A stretch of DNA of 52,888 nt from UMGS1668 sp035447605 (lineage in GTDB: Bacteria > Bacillota > Clostridia > Oscillospirales > Ruminococcaceae): assembly GCA_035447605.1 (NCBI GenBank), contig DAOTHJ010000015.1, positions 1-52,888 on the forward strand, given 5' to 3'. Shown piece by piece: positions 14,829-22,017 of the stretch. The notes beneath the pieces were generated by a model that was not told the origin of the DNA, ran no database searches, and saw only the letters and a list, made by a program, of their open reading frames with translations. Numbering within the stretch: position 1 is the first letter of the stretch; each line of letters begins with the position of its first letter. Both the position numbers and the translations under genes were made by a program.

Positions 14829-15878
14829 TTATTCTGTAACGGCAAAATCCGAGATCAGACCGGAAACCTGATCAGCATTTGCTTTACTGTCCCAATGCGT
14901 GTTATGGGAAGCGCCTTCAATTTTGACAAATTCCACATTGGCCGCATGGGTGAGGCCGCTCTGCAATTCTTCCTGATCGGCTTCAAGGAAGATGACGTCT
15001 TCCGATCCCCAAATGATCTGAACGGGGCAGGTGATCGTGTCCAGCCTGTCTCTGTTGTCATAGGTCAGCAATCCGCCGAAAATATGCGCCCACGCATAAT
15101 ACGGAAGCTGGGCGGCATGTTTATAGATGCCCTCATCAAAATCCGCATCCTCGTTGGTGCATGCAGTCCAGTCCCGGACAAAATCCTCAGGCATGGTTTG
15201 TTCTTCATCATAGCCGTGGACGCCGAGATAATCGGTTTTATCGCCATAATAGCACCAAGTCAAGGCTTCGTTGTCGCAGGATTTGGCACCGGAAGCAATC
15301 AGCGTAATGGAAGCGGCCCTTTCCGGATAAGAAATGGCAATCTCCTGCGCAATTAGGGAACCGAGGCTGTGGCCGGTAATATTAACCTTGTCAAGGCCGA
15401 CTTTATCCATGAAATTCACGATGTCGGCGGTATGTTCCTGAACGGTATAGGCTTCATCCTCCTCTTCAGGCTTGTCGGTTTTACCATGACCGCGAAGTTC
15501 GGGAATATAGACCTTGTATCCCTGATCGGCAAGAATCGGAGCAACCTGCGCCCAAGAGAGTCTGCTGTCGGTTGCGCCATGAATGAGAAGAAGCGGCGTA
15601 CCGTCTTCCGGCCCCATGGTCAGATAGCACATTTTGATGCCGGTGTCAAGATCGACAAAGCATTCGTCCCAGTCGTTGTCAACCATCTCATACCATTCAC
15701 GGTTATCGATCGTTTCCGGAGCGGCTTCGGATTCCGCCGGAGATTCTTGGGAGTTGTTTGTTTCTTCGGTTTCTCCCTGAGATTCCTGAGGCTCAGACTC
15801 ATCTGTCTTTTCGTTTCCGCAGGCAGCGAGAGAAAACATCATCAGGCATACGAGGAGAAGAGCAAAACCTTTTTTCAT
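14829..15878 (-). CDS. Alpha/beta-hydrolase lipoprotein
   Basis: Secreted, lipid-anchored esterase- or hydrolase-like enzyme of unknown substrate. The 349-residue protein has a signal MKKGFALLLVCLMMFSLAAC with lipobox Cys20, an acidic Ser/Glu linker (22-57), then an alpha/beta-hydrolase fold: LLLIHGATDS oxyanion-hole HG at 100-101, PELRGHGKTD, nucleophile Ser171 in GHSLGS, acid Asp294 (WGSEDVI) and His325 (GASHNTHW). The triad is complete. AAAGGG lies 8 nt before the ATG. Its codon use is somewhat more AT-rich than neighbours. Monocistronic, facing the SPFH gene. Confidence 0.88.
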   Translation of the reverse strand: MKKGFALLLVCLMMFSLAACGNEKTDESEPQESQGETEETNNSQESPAESEAAPETIDNREWYEMVDNDWDECFVDLDTGIKMCYLTMGPEDGTPLLLIHGATDSRLSWAQVAPILADQGYKVYIPELRGHGKTDKPEEEDEAYTVQEHTADIVNFMDKVGLDKVNITGHSLGSLIAQEIAISYPERAASITLIASGAKSCDNEALTWCYYGDKTDYLGVHGYDEEQTMPEDFVRDWTACTNEDADFDEGIYKHAAQLPYYAWAHIFGGLLTYDNRDRLDTITCPVQIIWGSEDVIFLEADQEELQSGLTHAANVEFVKIEGASHNTHWDSKANADQVSGLISDFAVTE

Positions 15879-16144
15879 TTAAAAATCCCTTTCTATTATT
15901 TACTGCGAAAGATGGAATCATCTTCCTACAAAAGAATATTTTATTATTAATCCCCCAACAAGTCAATTATATATAAGAAAAAAAGCTAAATGAAAGGCGA
16001 ATTGCTTTACGGTAATTGAATTTGATTTTTTAAGAAAGAGAAGGCTTTCCTTTACCGCTGAAAATTACCAATCATAAAATTTAACGGCAGGAAAACACTA
16101 TTCTTGCAAACGCAAATTAGAGCAAAACAAGGAGTGAAAAATTT

Positions 16145-16324
16145 ATGGCGAACAAACAGGCTAAGAGTTCTCTTGAGCAGTTCAAACAGGAAGCTGCGAG
16201 CGAAGTCGGTGTCAACCTGAAACAGGGTTACAATGGAGACCTCACTTCCCGTCAGGCCGGTTCCGTCGGTGGCCAGATGGTCAAAAAGATGATCGAGTCC
16301 TATGAAAACAGCATGAATGGGTAA
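16145..16324 (+). CDS. Alpha/beta-type small acid-soluble spore protein (59 aa)
   Basis: Coats and protects DNA in the dormant spore core. The protein is MANKQAKSSLEQFKQEAASE then VGVNLKQGYNGDLTSRQAGS and VGGQMVKKMIESYENSMNG. It has both family signatures: the (S/A)SEVGV site cut by the germination protease GPR (after Glu20) and the C-terminal SRQAGSVGGQMVKKMIE DNA-binding helix. Length is normal. AAGGAG stands 10 nt before the ATG. A sigma-G promoter is expected upstream, but I cannot pick one with confidence in the AT-rich 265-bp leader (15879-16144), where I see nothing else. This gene shows the organism sporulates or descends from a spore former. Confidence 0.95.
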   Translation: MANKQAKSSLEQFKQEAASEVGVNLKQGYNGDLTSRQAGSVGGQMVKKMIESYENSMNG

Positions 16325-16326
16325 CG

Positions 16327-16378
16327 GATTCGTCCTTTGACGAATCAAGGAGCCGGACAGATGCCGGCTCCATTTTTT
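16327..16378 (+). terminator. Terminator of the SASP gene
   Basis: A small hairpin GATTCGTC/GACGAATC is followed by GGAGCCGG (16349-16356) / CCGGCTCC (16364-16371) and ATTTTTTT. Confidence 0.88.
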
Positions 16379-16462
16379 TGCCCGTGCCGCCGATCCGTTT
16401 TTGGGATCCCGGCGCGCCGTTTATTCTTTCCCGCTTTTTCGACCCGATTCCCGACAAAAAGG

Positions 16463-16491
16463 TTGAAATTGCCGAAAAATTCTTCTATAAT
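16463..16491 (+). promoter_or_regulatory. Promoter of the TPR gene
   Basis: TTGAAA (16463-16468)-17-TATAAT (16486-16491); transcription should begin near 16498, so the G tract at 16520 lies in the leader. Confidence 0.82.
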
Positions 16492-16519
16492 CAAATTCTA
16501 GAAGTGACGAATTTTTTGC

Positions 16520-16532
16520 GGGGGGGGGGGGG
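16520..16532 (+). repeat. Homopolymer of 13 G in the ribosome-binding region
   Basis: An uninterrupted run of 13 G ends 7 nt before the ATG at 16540. It doubles as the Shine-Dalgarno sequence (GGGGTGACGGA then ATG). Length variation by slippage would change leader structure or ribosome access without shifting the frame. Confidence 0.8.
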
Positions 16533-16539
16533 TGACGGA

Positions 16540-17802
16540 ATGGCGTTTGCCGATGATCTCAAAAAAGCGGAAAAACTGCGCTCTTCAGGCAAAAACGGCG
16601 CCGCCGTGGCCGCCATGGAATCCGTCTGGGTGGAGCGCCTCACAAAACCGGAACTGAAACAGCTTCGGGAGCTTTTTGACCAGATCCCGGAGCAGGAGCG
16701 CAAAACTTCCATGACCCACTGCCTTCAGGAGATGGAGCTCGACTGGCTGGAGGGGCGCTTTTCCGATATCGATCTTTGGCATGACGCCCTGACTGCCCGG
16801 AGGAGCAAATTCCGTGAGGAGTCCCCGGCAAGGGCACAGCTTGAGACATATATCTGCGCCGCAAATCTGCTCCGGGTGCCGAAAGAGAATTCCCGTCTGC
16901 TGCTTCAGCTTGGGATTTTGTATAACGGGGGCCGGGGCCATTCGCCTTATCCGATTATACCGACCGACCGGATGCCGAGCGTTTTGCGCGGGAGCCGGGA
17001 CCTCTCTGACCTGTCGATTTATGTCGGTGCGGTGAGCTCGATCATTCGGCCGATGCTGCCGGCTCTTTCTTTTGGAAACAGCAGCGGCCTGGTCGAGTGT
17101 GCGCGCGCCGAGCTGTTTTATGAGCAGAACGATCTTACCCAGGCTTCTCTGGAAGTTGCTTCGGCGCTCCATGCGGAGGAGCCGGAGATTTTATTTATCG
17201 CCTATGTTCTCATGGCCCGTCTGCGTGCGCTCGAACCGGACGGCCCGGGTTGGCGCGATGCCGTGGAGCATCTTGCCCGTATTCTCGAAAAGAAGCATGC
17301 GGAGTGGCTGCTCCCGAATTTTGAGGCGTTTCAGGTCCGCATGGAACTGCTTTCCGGGAACATGGAGGCGGCGCGTCTCTGGCTGGATGCTGCGGAGGAC
17401 GAATGGGATGGGATCACGCCGGAAAACTTTTACCGGATGGAGACCAAGGCGGGTGTCTATCTGAGCCTCGGCCGGTATCGGGAAGCTCTCTCTCTTCGGG
17501 AGCAGCTCCAGGAGATGATCTCGAGGGGCAACCGCGTGCTCGACCGCGCCGATACGCTCTCCTCCATGGCTCTGTCGCTGGAAGCGATGGGGAAGCGGGA
17601 GCTTGCGCTGGAAAAGCTGCAGGAGGCTCTGGATCTTGCCGAGCCGTTTGAATATGTCCGCGTGATTGCCGACAAAGGCAAGAACATTCTTCCGCTTCTG
17701 GATGCGCTTTCCGGCGGGGCTTATCTGGACCGCGTACGCCGGGCCGCGGAGGATTTCGCCTTGATTTACCCGAATTTGTATGCGATACCATGTTCACTCT
17801 GA
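16540..17802 (+). CDS. TPR-repeat protein resembling the middle domain of MalT/LuxR-type regulators
   Basis: The 420-residue protein (MAFADDLKKAEKLRSSGKNG...) is helical throughout, with TPR-like pairs such as SSGLVECARAELFYEQNDLT, GNMEAARLWLDAAEDEWDG and YLSLGRYREALSLREQLQEM. Segments like LRELFDQIPEQER and the end YLDRVRRAAEDFALIYPNLY match the region between the STAND ATPase and the C-terminal LuxR helix-turn-helix of clostridial MalT-like regulators. Neither the ATPase nor the HTH is present: the frame stops where the HTH linker would begin and a terminator follows at once. It has its own promoter, so it may be a working stand-alone scaffold or a trimmed remnant. The start is the ATG after the G tract. 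Confidence 0.65.
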   Translation: MAFADDLKKAEKLRSSGKNGAAVAAMESVWVERLTKPELKQLRELFDQIPEQERKTSMTHCLQEMELDWLEGRFSDIDLWHDALTARRSKFREESPARAQLETYICAANLLRVPKENSRLLLQLGILYNGGRGHSPYPIIPTDRMPSVLRGSRDLSDLSIYVGAVSSIIRPMLPALSFGNSSGLVECARAELFYEQNDLTQASLEVASALHAEEPEILFIAYVLMARLRALEPDGPGWRDAVEHLARILEKKHAEWLLPNFEAFQVRMELLSGNMEAARLWLDAAEDEWDGITPENFYRMETKAGVYLSLGRYREALSLREQLQEMISRGNRVLDRADTLSSMALSLEAMGKRELALEKLQEALDLAEPFEYVRVIADKGKNILPLLDALSGGAYLDRVRRAAEDFALIYPNLYAIPCSL

Positions 17803-17804
17803 AG

Positions 17805-17826
17805 AGCACCGACAGGTGCTTTTTTG
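17805..17826 (+). terminator. Terminator of the TPR gene
   Basis: AGCACC (17805-17810)-GACA-GGTGCT (17815-17820) followed by six T, 3 nt after the stop. Confidence 0.82.
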
Positions 17827-17885
17827 TTTGATCTTGCGGAATTCGGAAAGGCTTTCGTTCGTAAAAAAGGCTTTTGGGATCGAAA

Positions 17886-17925
17886 TAAAAATGCCCTCGG
17901 GATTCTGATGAATCCGGAGGGCATT
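17886..17925 (-). terminator. Terminator of the gltS-like gene
   Basis: AATGCCCTC (17890-17898) / GAGGGCATT (17917-17925) with an inner GGATTC/GAATCC pair; on the minus strand it ends ATTTTTATTT. Confidence 0.8.
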
Positions 17926-17939
17926 ATCTTTTTGCGGGC

Positions 17940-19361
17940 TTATCGCGTTTTTTTGTGTTTTCCAAAAATGTAAGTTCGGAAGGAGATCACATTCATGGTG
18001 AGGAACAAGAGCGTCACGGCGCCGAGCGTCAGCCATGCCTTTCCGATGCTGACCGGGGCCACGCTCAGGAGCAGCAGCATCGGGAATCCGAACAGGATGG
18101 CCCACGGCTGGTGATAGACGAGGTTGCTGGCGGCCTGGGTCTCGAATTTCGGGTCGGCCTCGCGAAGCAGGATGATGCCGGTGCTGGCGGTGCCGGTCAG
18201 CATGCCGTACAGCGAGAGGAACGCCTCATCCCGGTAGAGGTGAAAGATTCTTTTGCAGACGATCCCCAGATAAAGGTAGGTCGCCGCGCTCCCGACAAGA
18301 CAGAGCAGCACGAGGGGAATGACGAAGTTCGGATGCGTAAAGGCGGAGAGGTCGATCGCGGCGATCGAGGCCACCACCATAATGTCAAACATAAATCCGG
18401 CGATGCGATTTTGCAGAAAGTTGTTCATGTATTCCCGACGGATCACGCCTTTTTTTTTCAGTTTGTTGAGCAGGGCCTTGAGCAGTAAGGCGAAGATGGT
18501 GCCGAGCAAAAAGTTGAAAGGCCAGAGGGTTGTTCTGAGCACGTTGCCGAAGCCGCCGAGCACGCCGGAGTCCGCCAGCGCGTTGACGCCGAGCAAAAAG
18601 AGATAGGCCATGCTGTACGCCAGAAAGACCAGCGATACCTGAATCGTGAATTTATCCATCGCCTCAGTCAGCGGAATCTCTCCGTCACCCATGACGTCGT
18701 TCAGCGTGACGTGCTCCGACTCGCAGCCGGAGCCGATCTCGCCGGAGAAACGGCCTTTTTTCCGCAGAACGTTCAGGTAGATGATGCCGCCGATGCTGGC
18801 CGCGATAAATCCCATGGCCGCGATGGTCAGGCCGAAGCTCGTGCCGTTGACAAAGCCGTAGCTGTTTTCGTAGGTGCGTCCCCAGGTGTAGGCGTTGCCG
18901 GGTCCCTGCCCGTAGCCGAGCGGAAGCAGCATGCCGGAGGCAAAGAAACTGCCCAGTGCATAATAGCAGACAATCGAGATGACCATGCCGAGCGCGGCCT
19001 GCATCAGATAGGTCGCGACGACGGTGACGCCGGAATCGAAGCCGCCGGTTTTCATCGTGCGGTCCTTCTGAAGATCCGTGTTGCGCAGGGACATCGCCAC
19101 AAACCCAAGCCCAAGCCCGTGGTAGGTGAGCATCTCCAGCGTCGTGGTCGGCAGAAGGGGATTGCCGGTGATTTCCCGGTAAAGATACCCGACGAACAGG
19201 ATCAGAAAGCCGCCGAGGACGGAACTGGGAATCATCAGCCTGCGAAGGGCGGGAATCATGTTCCGCAGCGTGTTCGCCGCCATCATGGCAAGAAACAGCA
19301 GAGTCAGCGTCACGATGAAGGACCATACTTCCTTATCCCAGAGGTTGATTCCGGTTGTCAT
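17940..19361 (-). CDS. gltS: Sodium:glutamate symporter, GltS family
   Basis: Sodium-coupled uptake of glutamate or a similar anion across the cell membrane. The 473-residue protein begins MTTGINLWDKEVWSFIVTLT and has 11-12 hydrophobic segments. It carries the GltS-type GYGQGPGNAYTWG loop (residues 149-161) and its second-half counterpart MLTGTASTGIILLREADP. A central hydrophilic loop (about 205-235) precedes KFTIQVSLVFLAYSMAYL. It is slightly longer than E. coli GltS (401) owing to that loop. The ATG at 19361 has AGGCGGTG upstream. An RR-HK pair encoded upstream on the same strand may control it, which is only a positional inference. Confidence 0.88.
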   Translation of the reverse strand: MTTGINLWDKEVWSFIVTLTLLFLAMMAANTLRNMIPALRRLMIPSSVLGGFLILFVGYLYREITGNPLLPTTTLEMLTYHGLGLGFVAMSLRNTDLQKDRTMKTGGFDSGVTVVATYLMQAALGMVISIVCYYALGSFFASGMLLPLGYGQGPGNAYTWGRTYENSYGFVNGTSFGLTIAAMGFIAASIGGIIYLNVLRKKGRFSGEIGSGCESEHVTLNDVMGDGEIPLTEAMDKFTIQVSLVFLAYSMAYLFLLGVNALADSGVLGGFGNVLRTTLWPFNFLLGTIFALLLKALLNKLKKKGVIRREYMNNFLQNRIAGFMFDIMVVASIAAIDLSAFTHPNFVIPLVLLCLVGSAATYLYLGIVCKRIFHLYRDEAFLSLYGMLTGTASTGIILLREADPKFETQAASNLVYHQPWAILFGFPMLLLLSVAPVSIGKAWLTLGAVTLLFLTMNVISFRTYIFGKHKKTR

Positions 19362-19439
19362 ACAGGCACCGCCTTTCGTTTCCGTGATACTTCTATCTTA
19401 CCATCGGATGTGAACTATATTTGAACCGAATACGGAGAT

Positions 19440-19735
19440 TCCGCGGAGTTTTTATAGAAAAAGTTCCGTACGGCTGCCGGGAAACCCCGTCGGAAAAATT
19501 CGGCTGTAAAAAAACGCCCGGCCGTTTCTGGGCTAGGTCCAGTGGGCTCCTACAGAGGTTTCCCGGTGTGCAGCCCGGGTAAACGCTTAACCATTTTGAG
19601 ACGAAGCATTTTTATATGGGATATTTTTAAGGTTCGGGCAGTAAAAACGAACGGTTTCTGAACGTCCGGTCCGCGTCTGCGGCAATCTTCCGCCGCGCAA
19701 TCCATCGAATGCCCGCCGTTTCGGAGCGTGAGCCG
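19440..19735. other. Non-coding region with hairpins, possible small RNA
   Basis: The 374-bp gap between the kinase gene and gltS has no plausible gene. A strong hairpin GTTTCCCGG (19558-19566) / CCGGG-T-AAAC (19575-19584) is present, and on the minus strand GCCC...GGGC around 19515-19532 is followed by GTTTTTTT, a possible terminator for an RNA running from about 19640 down to 19508. I tested it by eye against 6S, SRP, tmRNA, RNase P and common riboswitch motifs and found no match. Confidence 0.3.
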
Positions 19736-20782
19736 TCAGCAGGGCAGTTCCACCGTGAAGGCGACTTGCCCGCCGGACGTCATCTCCATGAAAATCCTGC
19801 CGCCGTGAAGCTCCACAATTCGTTTCGCAAGCGCAAGCCCGAGGCCGGAGCCCTCTTTTCGATGCTCGCCTTCCTGCTGATAAAACAGCTCGAAAGCCCG
19901 GGCGGCCGTCTCTTCCGTGATGTCGGTTCCCCCGTTCACAAAGCGGGCCGCCGCCTTGCCGTTTTCTTTTCGGAGGGAGACGGAGACGCTCCCGCCGCTG
20001 CCGGAGAATTTGACCGCGTTGTCCAGAAGGTTAAACCAGACGCAGGAGAGCAGGTCCTCATCACCGGAAAAGAGTACTTCGGCCAGATTCACGTCGAAGC
20101 TGAGGCTTTTCGCGCTCCATTTCGGCTCGAGCTGAAGGATGGTCTGCCGGATCTGTTCGTCAAGGGAAAAAGTCCGCTTTTTCTCGATGATCTTCTGATT
20201 ATCAAGGCGCGAAAGGCGCAGCAGGTTTCCGGTCAGCTCAGTCAGGCGCTCCGTCTCTTCGGCGATGAAGCCGGCATATTCCCGCTCCTCCTCCTCGGAG
20301 AGGCCGCCGCTTTGCAAAAGCTTCGCGTAGCCGCCGATGATCGAGAGAGGCGTCTTGAATTCATGGGAGACGTTGGAGATAAAATCCTTCCGCAGGTATT
20401 CGTTGCTTCTGAGCTCCGTCACCATCAGGTTGAAATTCCGCTGAAGCTCCTGATACTCAAGCGTTCTGCCGGCGGCGCGCTCCCGAAAGTTGAGCTGCAC
20501 GTCGAAATTCCCGGCGGCGATCTGTTCCGCCGCCTTGGAAAGTTCCACAATCGGATTCGACGTGCGGCGGGACATCAGAATCACCATCGCGATCACAAAA
20601 CAGGCGGAGATCAGCAGCAAAATGAGATCCTTGACCGCATATTCGGAGATCAGGAGTTCAAGATCCTCTCGCTTGAGAAGGCGGTCGTTGCGGATCAGCG
20701 CCGACATGCTCAGCGTGTAGGCGGAACTGAGCGCGACAACGATAAAAAACGTCAGAGTCAGCCGGAAGCGAATCCGTTTCAT
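19736..20782 (-). CDS. Membrane sensor histidine kinase
   Basis: The 348-residue protein starts at the ATG at 20782, with AAGGAGG 7 nt upstream; the frame extends to 20878 without a ribosome site. Membrane segments are at 9-28 and 52-70, enclosing a very short outside loop (about 23 residues), so the signal is probably sensed in the membrane or by a partner. Then HAMP (71-120), the HisKA box SNVSHEFKTPLSIIGGYAKL with His140, the N box FNLLDNAVKF, and the G boxes GSGLGLALAKRIVELHGG. It is complete. It is partner of the regulator encoded 153 nt upstream; the gap contains an 8-G run near 20904. Confidence 0.92.
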   Translation of the reverse strand: MKRIRFRLTLTFFIVVALSSAYTLSMSALIRNDRLLKREDLELLISEYAVKDLILLLISACFVIAMVILMSRRTSNPIVELSKAAEQIAAGNFDVQLNFRERAAGRTLEYQELQRNFNLMVTELRSNEYLRKDFISNVSHEFKTPLSIIGGYAKLLQSGGLSEEEEREYAGFIAEETERLTELTGNLLRLSRLDNQKIIEKKRTFSLDEQIRQTILQLEPKWSAKSLSFDVNLAEVLFSGDEDLLSCVWFNLLDNAVKFSGSGGSVSVSLRKENGKAAARFVNGGTDITEETAARAFELFYQQEGEHRKEGSGLGLALAKRIVELHGGRIFMEMTSGGQVAFTVELPC

Positions 20783-20935
20783 GAGAAAACCTCCTTGTCT
20801 CATTACCGCCCGGATTCCGAAGCCGGGCGAAGGAAAAAATATCGTATAAAGGGAGCATGCGCATGGCGGCCGTTTCATGGCCGGATCCTGCAGCTCCGAT
20901 TCGATGGGGGGGGAACAGACCTGCTTTAAGAAAAG

Positions 20936-21613
20936 TTACCGTTCCTTCAGCACCGCCCGGTATCCAAGCCCGCGAACGGTCTGAATTTCAAATCCTGTAA
21001 AGCTTAATAGCTTTTCACGCAGGCGCTTGACATGCGTATCCACGGTTCGGGGATCGGAGTCGCTGTCGTAGCCCCAGATCTCATCCATCAGGTTTTGGCG
21101 CGAGAAGATTTTGTTTGGGTAGGAGAGCAGCATCCGCAGCAGGAGGAATTCCTTCTGGCGCAGCGGGACGGTATTCTCCTGATCCGAGACGGAGAGCGCA
21201 TCCGAATTGAGGGTGCAGCCGCCGATCTCCGTGACGGATTCCTGCATCATGTTGCAGCGCCGGAGCAGGGCCTCGATGCGCAGCAGCATCTCCTCCATAT
21301 TGATAGGCTTTGTCATGTAGTCGTCGGCCCCCCGGCGGAACCCCTCCCGTTTGTCGTCGAGCGTGTCCTTCGCGGAGACGATCAGCACCGGGATTGTGAG
21401 ATTTGCGCCGCGGATCTCGGCGGTCAGCTCGTAGCCGTCCATCACGGGCATCATCAGGTCCATCACGATCAGATGGATGCTGGCGTGCTCCATCACATCG
21501 AGCGCGGCGGCGCCGTTTTCCGCCTCATATACCTCGTAGCCGGCGCGGCGGAGGTAAATCCGCATCAGCCTGCGCAGCTCGGCGCTGTCCTCTACGATCA
21601 GAATATTCGCCAT
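20936..21613 (-). CDS. OmpR/PhoB-family response regulator
   Basis: The 225-residue protein has a receiver domain (1-120) with acidic pair Glu8-Asp9, phosphoacceptor Asp52 (IVMDLMMPVMDG), the Ser in VSAKD and Lys in KPINMEE, and a winged-helix DNA-binding domain (128-222) with QKEFLLLRMLLSYPNKIFSR, DPRTVDTHVKRLREKL and VRGLGYRA. The ATG at 21613 has AAGGAGG 7 nt upstream. It is first in a two-gene operon with the histidine kinase. The long linker between the domains is normal. Targets are unknown; the adjacent gltS-like gene is one candidate. Confidence 0.95.
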   Translation of the reverse strand: MANILIVEDSAELRRLMRIYLRRAGYEVYEAENGAAALDVMEHASIHLIVMDLMMPVMDGYELTAEIRGANLTIPVLIVSAKDTLDDKREGFRRGADDYMTKPINMEEMLLRIEALLRRCNMMQESVTEIGGCTLNSDALSVSDQENTVPLRQKEFLLLRMLLSYPNKIFSRQNLMDEIWGYDSDSDPRTVDTHVKRLREKLLSFTGFEIQTVRGLGYRAVLKER

Positions 21614-21637
21614 ACGTCCGCCTCCTTTTTCAGCTCC

Positions 21638-21666
21638 AGTATAGCATACTTCTTTTATGAACTCAA
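21638..21666 (-). promoter_or_regulatory. Promoter of the two-component operon
   Basis: TTGAGT (21661-21666)-17-TATACT (21638-21643), with TGC before the -10 (extended -10). Confidence 0.8.
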
Positions 21667-21969
21667 TTTGAACCCGGCGGGACGAAATGAAAAAGATGAA
21701 CGAAAAAAGCGGGGAGGGCGGCTCGGCGGAATCGCAGAAATGGATAGCTTTTTTATCAGGCTGCTAAAAACATTTTTCCGCTTCTTCGGGGCCCGGGAAG
21801 GATTTCACAGTATGAAGTCTGAACTTGGCGATCCGGCATATAAAAATACCGGTAAGACTTTCCCATCTTGCGGTCAAGAGACGCCGCGAGCTCGTTTTCC
21901 CAAGTAAAAATCATATTTCCCAAAGATGAAAGAGCAAATGGACGCGAGAAGGCCTACATCCGGGGCATA
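21667..21969. other. Intergenic stretch with no recognised gene
   Basis: The 300 bp between the two-component promoter and the nrdJ terminator hold only a short unconvincing frame (21739-21907). The string GCATATAAAAATACCGG (about 21836) resembles the terminator's left flank GCATAAAAATACCGG (about 21965). Confidence 0.4.
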
Positions 21970-22006
21970 AAAATACCGGCAGGGGAAAACCCCCGCCGGC
22001 ATTTTC
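21970..22006 (-). terminator. Terminator of the class II ribonucleotide reductase gene
   Basis: ATACCGGCAGGGG paired with CCCCCGCCGGCAT around a short A-rich loop (about 21973-22001), directly beyond the nrdJ stop; the minus strand continues TTTTTATG. Confidence 0.82.
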
Positions 22007-22017
22007 TTATTTATGTA

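Noticed and set aside
16520..16532. G13 as a possible assembly artefact
   Set aside because: Kept as a feature: it lies exactly between a perfect promoter and a good start codon, but its exact length should be treated as uncertain.
21739..21907. 56-codon frame (MDSFFIRLLK...) in the nrdJ/two-component gap
   Set aside because: No ribosome site or promoter and no recognised family, so not called.
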